DNA of 64,000 nucleotides, taken from assembly GCF_037039395.1 (NCBI RefSeq), contig NZ_CP146242.1:620001-684000 (forward strand). Direction: 5' to 3'. A program made the position numbers and the translations under genes. The stretch comes from Agrobacterium vitis (lineage in GTDB: Bacteria; Pseudomonadota; Alphaproteobacteria; Rhizobiales; Rhizobiaceae). Shown piece after piece: positions 1 to 11,134 of this stretch (position 1 is its first letter; every line of letters starts with the position of its first letter). The notes beneath the pieces are model-generated. The model ran no database searches and had not been told where the DNA came from. It worked only from the letters and a program-made list of their open reading frames with translations.

Positions 1-1353
1 CTCGGTGCCGTCATCGGCTCTATCGTCGGCCCCGCTGCGTCCCGTGGCTTTTTCAGCCCGTTCCGCCAGGATTTCGAAGGCCGAGTGCCGGTCGATGGTG
101 CGATCATAGAGGTTCGCCATGGGGCTGGCACCGATGATTGTCGCCCGTTCGCTGTCGGTCAGCGGGCCGATGCGGGCGGAGGGCGGGCGGATCAGGGTAC
201 GCTCGACCATGGAGGGCACGCCCTTGCCTTGCAGGGTCGAGACCAGGGCCTCCCCGGTGCCAAGTGCAGTAATCGCCTCTTCGCAGGAAAAGGCCGGATT
301 GGGCCGGAAGGTTTCGGCGGCGGTCTTCACCGCCTTCTGTTCGCGGGGCGTATAGGCGCGCAGGGCGTGCTGCACCCGGTTGCCCAGCTGCGCCAAAATG
401 GTTTCCGGCACATCCAGCGGATTTTGCGTGACGAAATAAACGCCGACGCCTTTGGAGCGGATCAACCGCACCACCTGCTCCACCCGTTCGACGAGAACGC
501 TTGGCGCATCGCGAAACAGCAGATGCGCCTCATCAAAGAAGAACACCAGTTTGGGCTGCGCCAGATCGCCAACCTCAGGCAGTTCCTCGAACAGTTCCGA
601 AAGCAGCCAGAGCAGGAATGTGGCATAAAGCCGTGGGTTCATCATCAGCCGGTCGGCGGCCAGCACCGAAATCGTCCCTCGCCCATCCGGCGCAACCCGC
701 ATGATATCCTGGATAGACAGCGCCGGTTCGCCAAAGAACTGGTCGGCGCCCTGGCTTTCCAGCAGCAGCAGCGCCCGTTGCAGCGAGCCGACCGAGGACT
801 TGGACACCAGCCCGAACTGGCCCGACAGCGTGCTGGAATTTTCCGCCATATAGGTCAGCAGCGCCTGCAAATCCTTGAGATCCAGAAGCGCCAGCCCACC
901 CTTATCGGCGATTTTGAAGGCAATGTTCAGCACGCCTTCCTGGGCTTCCGAGGCCTCCATCAGCCGGGCCAGCAGAAGCGGCCCCATTTCGGCGATGGTG
1001 GTGCGGACCCTATGTCCCTTTTCGCCATAGAGATCCCAGAAGGTGACCGGAAATTCCGCGAAGGGATAGGGCGAAAGCCCGATCTCCTCAGCGCGCTTGA
1101 TCAGAAAATCCTTGGCCTCCCCCGGCGCGGCGATGCCCGACAGATCACCCTTGATGTCGGCGCAGAACACCGGCACGCCCGCATTGGCGAACCCTTCGGC
1201 CAGGATTTGCAGCGTCACGGTCTTGCCGGTGCCGGTGGCGCCAGTGATCAGACCATGCCGGTTGGCCAGTTTCAGATCCAGATATTCAGCTGCGTTGAAA
1301 GCATCATCCGGCTTGCGGCTGGCGCCGAGAAACAGTTTTCCATCTTCAAGCAT
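1..1353 (-). CDS. HerA-like ATPase (DUF853 / YjgR family), 3' part outside window
   Basis: The minus strand is open from an ATG at 1353 to the window edge, giving about 450 residues without a stop. The ATG follows a good ribosome site (GAGGGG). The protein starts MLEDGKLFLGASRK, then shows a Walker A motif GATGTGKTV near residue 40 and, further on, a Walker B-like FFFDEAHLL, the sensor-like YFVTQNPLDVPE and RVQHALRAYTPRE. This is the arrangement of the DUF853 branch of HerA/FtsK-type ATPases, which are presumed DNA- or protein-translocating motors of unknown substrate. The family is usually about 500 residues, so only a short C-terminal part is missing. The C-terminal boundary cannot be seen. 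The family call is firm; the cellular role is unknown. Confidence 0.9.
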   Translation of the reverse strand, partial: MLEDGKLFLGASRKPDDAFNAAEYLDLKLANRHGLITGATGTGKTVTLQILAEGFANAGVPVFCADIKGDLSGIAAPGEAKDFLIKRAEEIGLSPYPFAEFPVTFWDLYGEKGHRVRTTIAEMGPLLLARLMEASEAQEGVLNIAFKIADKGGLALLDLKDLQALLTYMAENSSTLSGQFGLVSKSSVGSLQRALLLLESQGADQFFGEPALSIQDIMRVAPDGRGTISVLAADRLMMNPRLYATFLLWLLSELFEELPEVGDLAQPKLVFFFDEAHLLFRDAPSVLVERVEQVVRLIRSKGVGVYFVTQNPLDVPETILAQLGNRVQHALRAYTPREQKAVKTAAETFRPNPAFSCEEAITALGTGEALVSTLQGKGVPSMVERTLIRPPSARIGPLTDSERATIIGASPMANLYDRTIDRHSAFEILAERAEKATGRSGADDRADDGTE

Positions 1354-1428
1354 CGTCACATCCCCTCGACACGCTCCCACAAAGCCATCCCGCGCGTGTT
1401 ATCAAACACATAAGCGCTGCATGGTCTT

Positions 1429-1456
1429 GTCCTTCAATCGGTTTCGACTGAAGGAC
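1429..1456. repeat. Imperfect inverted repeat
   Basis: GTCCTTCAATCG (1429-1440) faces CGACTGAAGGAC (1445-1456), which is 12-bp arms with one mismatch and a 4-base loop. It lies about 75 bases upstream of the HerA-like gene, in the gap before the DUF2267-like gene. It could be an operator, or another rhizobial palindrome. No second copy was noticed. Confidence 0.4.
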
Positions 1457-1639
1457 GTGTACAATCGCCGAATGCCCCTTCGGTCATGCACTTGTTGTTC
1501 TTAACAGAATATGGAACATCCTCAACTCCGTCATCGTCTTCACACGGCTTTGAGCAGATTGAACGCGCTTGCCGCTTGAGTTTGCGGCCTGAGTAAATTA
1601 CGTTGACGTGAACGTCAAAAAACCTTTGAGGAGCATCCC

Positions 1640-2029
1640 ATGAGCGAACTGGTCACCCGCATTTCCGACAATGTCGGCATCGCCCCGGACACGGCGGAAA
1701 AGGCGCTTGGCATGATGCTGGGCTTTTTGCAGCGCGAAGCCGATGACGGCGCGGTTGCCCGGATGATCGAAGCCATGCCCGGCGCGCCTGAATTGGTGGC
1801 CCAGCACAATGGCGAAGGCAAAAGCGGCGGCCTGCTGGGCGGCCTGATGAGCGCCATCGGCGGCGGCGGCATCATGGGTCTCGGTCAGCAATTGATGAGC
1901 CTTGGGCTTGGCATGGGAGAAATTTCGGCCCTTGCCAAGGAAACCATGGCGATTGCCCGCGAACATGCCGGGGATGAAGTGGTGGACAAGGTCGTGGCAT
2001 CCGTGCCCGGGCTCAGCCAGTTCGTCTAA
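1640..2029 (+). CDS. DUF2267-like small protein
   Basis: A 129-residue protein starts at an ATG preceded by GAGGAG. The N-terminal half is helical (SELVTRISDNVGIAPDTAEKA). A glycine-rich stretch in the middle (GGLLGGLMSAIGGGGIMG) is followed by another helical part ending VPGLSQFV. It looks like the DUF2267-type small proteins common in Rhizobiaceae, but it lacks a clear catalytic motif and its function is unknown. No signal peptide is seen. It stands alone, with palindromic DNA just downstream. The family name is tentative. Confidence 0.7.
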   Translation: MSELVTRISDNVGIAPDTAEKALGMMLGFLQREADDGAVARMIEAMPGAPELVAQHNGEGKSGGLLGGLMSAIGGGGIMGLGQQLMSLGLGMGEISALAKETMAIAREHAGDEVVDKVVASVPGLSQFV

Positions 2030-2068
2030 GACGGGCCGGTCACATTCTTCCTGCAAAACGCCTAATCC

Positions 2069-2111
2069 TTGCAAATATCTCAAGCACTTGATGCATTTGA
2101 GATATTTGCAA
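2069..2111. repeat. Intergenic palindrome, TATCTCAA family, copy 1
   Basis: The arms TTGCAAATATCTCAA (2069-2083) and TTGAGATATTTGCAA (2097-2111) pair perfectly over 15 bp around a 13-base loop. Related palindromes occur at 7868-7906, 13221-13261 and 28670-28710. It sits about 40 bases past the DUF2267-like stop codon and may also act as a transcript end or processing site. Confidence 0.8.
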
Positions 2112-2257
2112 TTCTTTCCAAGGCTGAACGCAGGCGCATCTGTGCCATCCTGGCGTTATTTCGGCAGGATATTTGGATTTGAACACCGAACATTAGCATT
2201 TATTTAGAAAATCAGAGATATGGTTCAGTGGTCTTTACAACCACTCGGAGTCTTTTG

Positions 2258-4444
2258 ATGAAAATGCCAGTGCAATCGGTTTCAGCAAAGCTCCTGCTGG
2301 CGGCGGGGGTCGTGATAACGATCTCTCTGGGTGGCTTCTCAATTGTCGGCATATTTGTTACGAAAGCGCAATTGAGCGACAATATCGTGGCTGCGGCGAC
2401 ACAAAAGGCAGAGCTGGCCTCCAGACAGGTGTCGGCGGATATTACCAATGTGGTTTCTTCCGGCGCCAGCGTTGCGGCCAGCCTGTCGGGACTGATTGAA
2501 AACGGCGCGGGCAGCCGCGCCGATGTCATTGCCTCGCTGAAAAACATTCCGCCCCAATATCCAAGCATGTTCGGCGCATGGATGACCGAATTGCCTGATG
2601 TCCCGGCGGACCTCAAACTGCAAGGCACTGAAGGCACCAATAAGCAGGGTCGGTTCACGGCCTATTGGACCAAGGATGACAGCGGCAAGCTGGGATTTTC
2701 CACCTGGGAAATCAAAACCACCGAGCAATGGTATGCCGAACCTCTGGCAACCGGCAAAAGCCTGATTACCCAGCCCTATATCTCGACCACCGGTCAGTTG
2801 CTGACCTCGATCTCCTTGCCGGTGAAGGTGAATGGCAAAACTGTCGGGCTGGCGGGCGTCGACGTCAAGCTGGACGATCTCGCCGCGACAATCAGCGCTT
2901 TGCGGCCCTTCGAAGATGGCCGCATCATGCTGCTGGCCGATAACGGCAAGTGGCTCGTGAATACCGACAAGTCCCTGGTGATGAAGGACTATGCCGATAC
3001 CGGGGCCGCCGAGATCAAGGCAGCGCTTGCCGATGGCAAGACGCGCATCATCCACGGCCTGCCAGATGGCGCGACACGTGTTGTCTTTCCCTTCACCAGC
3101 CCCGGCATGAACAAGACCTGGGCCACGGTTCTGGATATTCCGGAAAAGACCTTCACAGGTCCGATCAAGGAACAGGTCATCGCCATATTCACCAGTTGCC
3201 TGACCATGCTGACGCTCGGTCTTTGCCTGATTTACTTTGTCTCGACGCTGATCGTGCGCCGGCCCTTGGCAAATGTGGTGGCAGGCGTGCGTGTGATGGC
3301 AGGTGGCGACTACGATAAACCGATTGCAGGGACAGAGCGTCACGACGAATTTGGCACCTTGGCGACCGCGCTCGACCATTTCCGCCGCGAACTCGCCAAT
3401 GGCCTGCGCGTGCAGCAGGAACAGGATTCCCTGCGCAAAAGCGTGGAACAGGACCGGGAACGCCAGAGCATGCTGGAAAAGGCCAAGGCTGAAGATCTGC
3501 TGAAATTTGTCCAGCAGGTTCAGGCTGGCTTCGATGCGCTGGCCGCAGGCGATCTGACCGTGCGCATGCAGGACAATGTCGCACCGGAATTTGAAACGAT
3601 CCGCCAGAATTTCAACACCTCGGTGGCAAGCCTTGAAGAGGCCATCGGCGCCGTTGTCCACGCAATCGGCACGATCCGCTCCGGTCTTGGCGAAATCTCC
3701 GCCGCCTCCAACGATCTGGCGCGGCGCACCGAACAGCAGGCCGCATCGCTGGAAGAAACCATTGCAGCACTCGGCGATGTGTCACGCGCCATCGACGGCA
3801 CGGCCGACGGGGCTGGCCGGGCGCAGTCGGTCGTTACCGCCACCCGCGATAATGCCGCCAAGGGCGGAGATATCGTCTCCCGGGCCATCGAGGCGATGAC
3901 GGCCATCCAGGGCTCATCGGAAAAGATCGGCAATATCATCGGCGTGATCGACGAGATCGCCTTCCAGACCAATCTCCTGGCGCTGAATGCCGGGGTTGAA
4001 GCGGCCCGCGCCGGGGAATCCGGCAAGGGTTTTGCCGTGGTGGCGCAGGAAGTGCGCGAACTGGCCCAGCGCTCCGCCAATGCGGCCCGCGAAATCAAGG
4101 CGCTGATCTCCACCTCCAGCGCCCAGGTGGAAACGGGGGTCCATCTCGTCAGCGCCTCGGGGACCTCGCTGCAACAGATTGTCGACCAGGTCGCCAATAT
4201 GAGTTCGACAATAACAGACATAGCCAATTCGGCCCGCGAACAGGCCACGTCGCTGCGCGAAGTGACGAATGCGGGCGATGTGATGGACAAGGTCACCCAG
4301 CAGAATGCCGCCATGGTGGAAGAAACCACCGCCGCAGCTCAGAACCTTGCCCAGGAAACCGAAAACCTCGCCCATATGGTCCGGCGTTTCCGGACCAATT
4401 CCACCAATTCCGGCCAGCCCCAACGCTACGCCAAGGCGTCGTGA
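2258..4444 (+). CDS. Methyl-accepting chemotaxis protein, dCache type (tandem copy 1)
   Basis: This is a membrane chemoreceptor that passes ligand signals to CheA/CheW. The chosen ATG has GGAG seven bases upstream and gives 728 residues, the same length as the next gene. An upstream in-frame GTG at 2228 is less likely. TM1 is near residues 10-30. A periplasmic double-Cache domain follows, with the motifs [14 protein letters not shown] and GLAGVDV. TM2 is near 310-335, then HAMP, a second HAMP-like segment ([16 protein letters not shown]), and the signalling hairpin whose tip reads [20 protein letters not shown]. The ligand is unknown. It is very similar along its whole length to the gene at 4754-6940, pointing to tandem duplication. 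No che genes are next to it. Confidence 0.95.
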   Translation: MKMPVQSVSAKLLLAAGVVITISLGGFSIVGIFVTKAQLSDNIVAAATQKAELASRQVSADITNVVSSGASVAASLSGLIENGAGSRADVIASLKNIPPQYPSMFGAWMTELPDVPADLKLQGTEGTNKQGRFTAYWTKDDSGKLGFSTWEIKTTEQWYAEPLATGKSLITQPYISTTGQLLTSISLPVKVNGKTVGLAGVDVKLDDLAATISALRPFEDGRIMLLADNGKWLVNTDKSLVMKDYADTGAAEIKAALADGKTRIIHGLPDGATRVVFPFTSPGMNKTWATVLDIPEKTFTGPIKEQVIAIFTSCLTMLTLGLCLIYFVSTLIVRRPLANVVAGVRVMAGGDYDKPIAGTERHDEFGTLATALDHFRRELANGLRVQQEQDSLRKSVEQDRERQSMLEKAKAEDLLKFVQQVQAGFDALAAGDLTVRMQDNVAPEFETIRQNFNTSVASLEEAIGAVVHAIGTIRSGLGEISAASNDLARRTEQQAASLEETIAALGDVSRAIDGTADGAGRAQSVVTATRDNAAKGGDIVSRAIEAMTAIQGSSEKIGNIIGVIDEIAFQTNLLALNAGVEAARAGESGKGFAVVAQEVRELAQRSANAAREIKALISTSSAQVETGVHLVSASGTSLQQIVDQVANMSSTITDIANSAREQATSLREVTNAGDVMDKVTQQNAAMVEETTAAAQNLAQETENLAHMVRRFRTNSTNSGQPQRYAKAS

Positions 4445-4529
4445 GATCGGCATCCGAGCATAGATCCCATAGCTACGCAGATAAATGCCGCCGGGTTATT
4501 CCAGCGGCATTTTGCTTTCGCGATTTCGC

Positions 4530-4632
4530 TGCTGCATAATTCCTTAAATCGAAATCGATTTAAGGAATTATGCAGCGGATTTAAGTTGCGACAGCGTCCT
4601 TTGCGCGTTTTATAAAACGCACGGCGCTGTAG
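4530..4632. repeat. Composite two-hairpin element, copy 1
   Basis: Hairpin A is a long palindrome, TGCATAATTCCTTAAATC and its reverse complement (4532-4573). Hairpin B is centred on GCGTTTTATAAAACGC (4605-4620) and flanked by ACAGCG and CGCTGT. The same A+B arrangement recurs at 9182-9277 (inverted) and 17691-17796, with a B-only copy at 24641-24684. This copy lies between the two chemoreceptor genes. The size and structure suggest a MITE-like or REP/BIME-like element. Confidence 0.8.
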
Positions 4633-4702
4633 TGGAATAATTTTTTCACGAAAAAGATGAGTGCGGCGCAGCAATGCAGGTCCGGCCTTAGACTTTCGTT
4701 AG

Positions 4703-6940
<2,238 letters not shown>

Positions 6941-7000
6941 GTTGAGGAATGACATAAGGGGGCGGCTGCGCTGCCCCCTGCCCTGCCTCGCACACAATAT

Positions 7001-7744
7001 TCAAGTGACAAAGGGCTCAAGGGCCGACGAAGATCGAGGCGTGAAATCGCTCAAGACCACCTCGCCAGAGGCCACCGGGTTGCTGTCGTAAAACCGCTCG
7101 ATTGCCGCATCGTCCATCATCACTAGAATATATTCCTGGATGATCTGGTAGTAGTGGTCCCGCAGCACGGTCGAATCCGGATCGAGATTGGTGACGCAGA
7201 CGGTGCCGGTCGGCTGGGTATCGACGAGGGTGATGTGCAGGTCTGGCCGATAGGTCTTGAGGATCGGGACGATTTTCCAGACATCGCCGGTCTAGGACGG
7301 GGCATTGTCGCGGTCACGCCTGCCAGCCATATTAAAGACCCGTTCGGTCATTTCCGCGTTGATCGGCAGGCAATCGTCCAGCAGGATCACCGTGTCACGG
7401 TGGGCGATCCGCTCGCTGTTGATGAAATCGCGCAGCAGATATTCAAACTGGTGCAGGCCATCGAGGAAAACCACGTCCGGCGACCGGCCCAGGATCACGC
7501 GCGGATCGTGATCGCGGAAAAATGCGTCGCTGGTCATGCTGTAGAGATGCAGCGCATTCTTGTTGGCAAGTATGTCTTAGCGGATCTTGAACTCCGGATC
7601 GACACCGATGGCCTCGCATCCGACCCCTGACAGCGTGCCACCATCGCGGACCCCGACTTCGAGATAGCCGCGCGCCTGTTTCTTGCCAGCAATCGCGGCA
7701 ATGAAGTCGCGGTAAGCAGGGCCTTGATGATTGCGTCTGAACAT
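7001..7744 (-). pseudogene. Class I SAM methyltransferase-like pseudogene (two nonsense codons)
   Basis: Reading leftwards from an ATG at 7744, the protein shows GYLEVGVRDGGTLS (SAM-binding motif I), VVFLDGLHQFEYLLRDF and VILLDDCLP, and finishes near the TGA at 7001-7003. This is the pattern of the small methyltransferases found beside glycan genes. Two stop codons interrupt the same frame: TAA at 7577-7579 after PEFKIR, and TAG at 7292-7294 before TGDVWKIVP. No frame change is needed to read through both, so these are point nonsense mutations. The TAG is probably a former Trp codon. An upstream in-frame ATG at 7786 is possible. Confidence 0.75.
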
Positions 7745-7867
7745 GTTTTCAATTTCCTCGCCTGGAGATGGCCCGATCCAGGCCAAAACTGCCCCCTCTC
7801 TGCAATGCAGTCATGGAGGAGCCACTCATTCGAAGAATCATTGAAAATGACACTTCGTATTCCCTTT

Positions 7868-7906
7868 GAAAACATCTCAAGCCTATGACGCATTTGAGAT
7901 GTTTTC
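7868..7906. repeat. Intergenic palindrome, TATCTCAA family, copy 2
   Basis: GAAAACATCTCAA (7868-7880) and GAAAACATCTCAA in reverse complement (7894-7906) form perfect 13-bp arms. The outer bases differ from the other copies, but the core CATCTCAA / TTGAGATG and the loop size are kept. It lies upstream of the methyltransferase pseudogene. Confidence 0.7.
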
Positions 7907-8072
7907 GATTTTTCAAGTCTAGGATGCGTGAGCATGTCAGAGACTTGGTATAAATTGCACAACCTGATGTGCCAGCCCTGGCTTGTATGAAACTGAACCC
8001 AGGCGGCGGCCGGGCGATGTTTCAAAACAATCACCACCATCGCGCCGCACGGATGAACGAAGGGATGCAAAC

Positions 8073-8597
8073 ATGGGCCTGCGCAATATTCTGATCGAAG
8101 GCGTGTCCGGAACCGGCAAGACCTCCGTTGCTACCGAATTGCAGCGGCGCGGCTACCATGTCATCCATGGTGATCGTGAGCTTGCCTACCAGGGCGACCC
8201 GGAAACGGGCGAACCGCTGGATGCGTCCACACTGGCGCAGGGTCTTGCGGATGTAGCCTTCGGGCACAGGCACCATATTTGGGATGTTAACAAGGTCAAA
8301 GCGCTGATCGCCGACCACAGCCAACCGATCTCTTTCTTCTGCGGCGGCTCCCGCAATTTTCCCCGGTTTATTGCGCTTTTTGACGGGGTGTTCGTTCTCG
8401 AGGTCGATCAACACACCCTGAAAAACCGGCTGGCCAGCAGACCCGAGGACGAGTTCGGCGGAAAACCAGCCGAACGGGATCTGATTATCCGGCTGCATGC
8501 GACGAGGGAAGATATTCCCGCGAATGCAACGATTATTGATGCGACGGTGCCGGTCGAGGCGGTCGTTGAGGCGATTTTGCTGGGGCTAAACAGCTAG
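8073..8597 (+). CDS. Small P-loop nucleoside-kinase-like ATPase
   Basis: A 174-residue cytoplasmic protein starting at an ATG with GAAGGG upstream. The N-terminus is MGLRNILIEGVSGTGKTSVA with a Walker A motif (GVSGTGKT) at residues 9-16. It continues with HVIHGDRELAYQGDPETG, an aromatic WDVNKV segment, a GGSRNFPRF loop and LRS-like RLASRPEDEFGGKP. This matches the AAA_18/AAA_33-type small kinases often annotated only as nucleoside kinase or ATPase. The substrate is unknown. It has no operon partners. Confidence 0.8.
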   Translation: MGLRNILIEGVSGTGKTSVATELQRRGYHVIHGDRELAYQGDPETGEPLDASTLAQGLADVAFGHRHHIWDVNKVKALIADHSQPISFFCGGSRNFPRFIALFDGVFVLEVDQHTLKNRLASRPEDEFGGKPAERDLIIRLHATREDIPANATIIDATVPVEAVVEAILLGLNS

Positions 8598-8602
8598 AAT
8601 CT

Positions 8603-8650
8603 GTCAGGGAAAAGGGGAATCCGGTTTTCCAGAAAAGACAGACTCTGGAG
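8603..8650. repeat. RPE-like palindromic element, short copy
   Basis: The sequence contains CAGGGAAAAGGGGAATCCGG followed by TTTTCCAGAAAAGACAGACT. It is a shortened copy of the element seen at 9076-9165, 12949-13030 and 22160-22205, whose core is GGGAAACCGGTTTTCCC. It directly follows the kinase stop codon and may act as a terminator between convergent genes. Confidence 0.6.
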
Positions 8651-8657
8651 AAAAGCT

Positions 8658-9050
8658 TCAGGTGGTACGGGCGTGTGGTTCCTCGCTCAAAAGCAGCTGT
8701 GCCATTGCCTCGGTAATGGTGAATTCGTCATAGGGCTTTGAGAAGAAGCGGCTTCCGGCAGGCAGTATGCTCTTCTCGAGAATGGCGGCACCGGATGCAA
8801 CGATCAGCTTCACCAATGGCCACCGAGCTCGGATGTAGTGGGACAATTTGATACCGTCCATCGTCCCCGGCATCTGAACATCGGTGAACACGAGACTGAT
8901 GCCGTCCCGTGATTCGAGGACGCGGATTGCCTCGTCGGCGTCGCCAGCCTCCAGCGCTTCGTAGCCTGCCGACAGGACAAGATCGATGGCACCCATTCGG
9001 ATCATCGGACTGTCTTCCACGACCAGGACAACCGGTCTGCTGTTCTTCAT
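8658..9050 (-). CDS. Single-domain response regulator (CheY-like receiver)
   Basis: A 130-residue protein made only of a receiver domain. The acidic pocket is E12/D13, the phospho-acceptor is D57 in FTDVQMPG, and the conserved Lys is K105 in FSKPYDE. There is no DNA-binding output domain. Such stand-alone receivers usually feed a phosphorelay or bind a protein target. The HWE histidine kinase at 9325-10377 lies upstream on the same strand, so it is the likely partner. The 270-base gap between them is filled by two repeat elements, so co-transcription is uncertain. The start has only a weak ribosome site (GAGTG). Confidence 0.9.
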   Translation of the reverse strand: MKNSRPVVLVVEDSPMIRMGAIDLVLSAGYEALEAGDADEAIRVLESRDGISLVFTDVQMPGTMDGIKLSHYIRARWPLVKLIVASGAAILEKSILPAGSRFFSKPYDEFTITEAMAQLLLSEEPHARTT

Positions 9051-9075
9051 TGTTCACTCGATCTATGAGGCTGAA

Positions 9076-9165
9076 GTCCGTCAGGTTCAGATTGAACCAC
9101 ACAGACGCTCGCTTTTCTTTGTTTTCGTTTGTCATTCGGGAAAACCGGTTTCCCCTTTTCCCTGG
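9076..9165. repeat. RPE-like palindromic element, full copy (inverted)
   Basis: Read on the minus strand it runs CCAGGGAAAAGGGGAAACCG, GTTTTCCCGAATGACAAACG, a purine-rich stretch, then TGGTTCAATCTGAACC. The last part is a second small palindrome. The element at 12949-13030 has the same order of parts. It lies just upstream of the response regulator start, so it may be transcribed in the 5' leader. Confidence 0.65.
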
Positions 9166-9181
9166 CAAACTCAATAGCGCC

Positions 9182-9277
9182 GCGCGTTTTATAAAACGCA
9201 CAAAGGACGCTGTAACACCTTAAATCTGCTGCATAATTTTCTCCTTAAATCCACGCCGATTTCAGGAATTATGCAGT
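9182..9277. repeat. Composite two-hairpin element, copy 2 (inverted)
   Basis: Hairpin B (GCGTTTTATAAAACGC within 9183-9200, followed by GGACGCTGT) comes first, then hairpin A (CTGCATAATTTTC ... AATTATGCAG, ending 9276). This is the reverse orientation of the copies at 4530 and 17691. Hairpin A is partly decayed. It lies between the histidine kinase and the response regulator. Confidence 0.75.
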
Positions 9278-9324
9278 AGCCACGACGCTGCGGCCTTTTA
9301 GCATTCGGGGAGAGCAGTTTGTTG

Positions 9325-10377
9325 CTATGCGGCTGACGAAACGCCGGCCCGGGGGGCCGAGGTTTCCTGATGATTGATTGCGACAACCGTCCCTGGCTCC
9401 GCACTGCTCACCGTAATCTCAGCGTTCAGGTTCTTCACCAGCGCCTCTACGATACCAGTCCCTAATCCCGCTTTGGGTGCATCGTTCCCTACGGACATCC
9501 CGATTCCGTCGTCGGTAATGGTAAGCGCCCAGTCCTTGCCCGACGACCGATAGTCGATGGAAATCGTCCCGGCTCGCCCATCGTTAAAGGCATGCTTGAG
9601 GGCATTGATCACAAGTTCGGTTACGACGAGCCCCAGACTTATCGATACGTCCGCATCCACGGTGCTACTATCGACCGTCACCTGGATCGATAGCCTCTCG
9701 GGATCGGCGATCATCGATGCGCCGAGGCTTTGGCAAAGATGCGTGAAGTAGGCATGCAGTTCAACGTTGCCGCCAGGGGATGCGGAAAGCTGTCGTTGCA
9801 GGGCCGCGATAGACATGATGCGGTGACGGGCATCGTGAAGATGTCCGCGTGCCTCCTCCGACTGAACGCGACGTGCGCTCTGCATCAGGACGCTGGCGAT
9901 GATTTGCAAACTGTTGGCCACCCTATGCTGGACCTCCTGCAACAGGATGGCCTTGTCGCGAACCAGATCGTCTTTCAGGCGCGCTTCGGCGCGCATGTCG
10001 GTCACATCGGTTATGGCCAGAAGCAGGCGAATATGGTCGAGATCGCCGTCGTCGAGCGTTTGTGCATTGACAACCAACCGCCGCGTTTTCTGGTTTGGGC
10101 GCTTCAGATCGATTTCGTAGGCATCAACGTTTGCACTGCCGGTGGCGGTCGCCGTCAACAATGACTGAAGCCCGGGCATCGCCCATTCCCCGTTTCCAAG
10201 CTCGCGAAGGCGCTTGCCAGGGACGGATGCGGGATCGATCTCAAAGGCTCGGCAGAACGATGTGCTTGCTGCAATTAGACTGAGGTCATTAGACAAGAAC
10301 AGTAGCGGTTCGTGGGAAGACATCACCACGGCAAGCGTGCTTGCCGCTTCGAAACGGACTGTCGGTATTTGTGGCAT
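9325..10377 (-). CDS. PAS-domain sensor histidine kinase, HisKA_2/HWE type
   Basis: A 350-residue soluble kinase with no membrane segments. The N-terminal 130 residues form a PAS-like sensor (LLFLSNDLSLIAASTSFCRA ... LLLAITDVTDM). The phospho-accepting His is H151 in LLQEVQHRVANSLQII, the hallmark of the HisKA_2/HWE group. The ATPase domain follows with VVTELVINALKHAF (N box), DDGIGM (G1) and GLGTGIVEALV (G2). Such kinases are abundant in Rhizobiales and often act in light or general stress signalling. The nearest candidate partner is the receiver at 8658-9050, downstream on the same strand. Confidence 0.9.
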   Translation of the reverse strand: MPQIPTVRFEAASTLAVVMSSHEPLLFLSNDLSLIAASTSFCRAFEIDPASVPGKRLRELGNGEWAMPGLQSLLTATATGSANVDAYEIDLKRPNQKTRRLVVNAQTLDDGDLDHIRLLLAITDVTDMRAEARLKDDLVRDKAILLQEVQHRVANSLQIIASVLMQSARRVQSEEARGHLHDARHRIMSIAALQRQLSASPGGNVELHAYFTHLCQSLGASMIADPERLSIQVTVDSSTVDADVSISLGLVVTELVINALKHAFNDGRAGTISIDYRSSGKDWALTITDDGIGMSVGNDAPKAGLGTGIVEALVKNLNAEITVSSAEPGTVVAINHQETSAPRAGVSSAA

Positions 10378-10622
10378 AAAACAGGCCCTCTATGGCCGAA
10401 GACTTGCGGAGCAAGCCATGACTCGGCAGGGAGCGTCGGAATCGATGAGATCAATTCCAACAGTGTCACTATAACACGCCAGACGCGTGGTTGTTGCATC
10501 AAATCGCCCAACTTGAGCGCAACACTGTCAAAGCGCCCGGGCCAAGCGCGCCTTTCAGCTATGCAACATCGGCTGGTCCTTTGATAGGAGCCACGCTGCT
10601 CGAGGCATGGTGTGGCCGTGTG

Positions 10623-10973
10623 TCAGGCATTGGCCTGTTGCGGACATGCATCACTGGTTACAATCACGAAGTAGGCATCATTGTCAGGATAAGCCCTCAC
10701 ATAGCTGCTTGCTTTCAAAGCGCTGGCTGATACCGCGTCACTGTCGATACACGGGGTTGAAGGTTCGAAGAACCAGTTTGCATAAGTGTCACAAAAGCTC
10801 TTGTCGGGTCCGCTCAGAACGTCTCCGCCCAGAATGACAATGTCGGCGTCCCGCAGCTCGCCAATCGCATTGAGAACCTGCTCTTTGGTGAGAGCCCAGT
10901 TACGACGTTCCGGTCCCAGCCAGACCCCAACCGCCAGTATTCGATCTGCTTTATCGGACCAGATGATCTGCAC
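10623..10973 (-). CDS. Imm40-like immunity protein (orphan)
   Basis: A 116-residue protein starting at a GTG with AGGAG seven bases upstream. The central motif is DADIVILGGDVLSG, followed by TYANWFFEPS and a YVRAYPD segment. This resembles the Imm40 family of immunity proteins from polymorphic toxin and contact-dependent inhibition systems, where such a protein neutralises one cognate toxin. No toxin gene, VgrG or large exoprotein is in the neighbourhood. The DUF2199 gene lies 160 bases upstream on the same strand. It may protect against toxins of competitors. The family assignment is from motif memory. Confidence 0.6.
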   Translation of the reverse strand: MQIIWSDKADRILAVGVWLGPERRNWALTKEQVLNAIGELRDADIVILGGDVLSGPDKSFCDTYANWFFEPSTPCIDSDAVSASALKASSYVRAYPDNDAYFVIVTSDACPQQANA

Positions 10974-11134
10974 GCTGTTTCTCCTGGCGAACCTAACCCA
11001 AGTCTACAATGGCTGTAGCCAATTTATCAGTACCCGGACTTGGCAGAGCTTGTGAAGCAGCCGGCCTGCCTGTGGCCCAAAGCAATTACCGCCCTACTTC
11101 CCTGCTGACTATTCCTTACTTTGACTACCATTTT

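Noticed and set aside
85..1413. Long plus-strand open frame (442 codons)
   Set aside because: It is antisense to the HerA-like ATPase gene, whose motifs are clear on the minus strand; the plus-strand protein is low in quality (Gln/Arg/His-rich) with no domain.
2339..3661. Minus-strand open frame of 440 codons
   Set aside because: It is opposite the first chemoreceptor and has the His/Gln/Arg-rich look of a shadow frame.
7292..7579. Reading the TAA and TAG in the methyltransferase as recoded codons
   Set aside because: No recoding signal is visible, and neither codon is a known recoded type in these bacteria; plain nonsense mutation is simpler.
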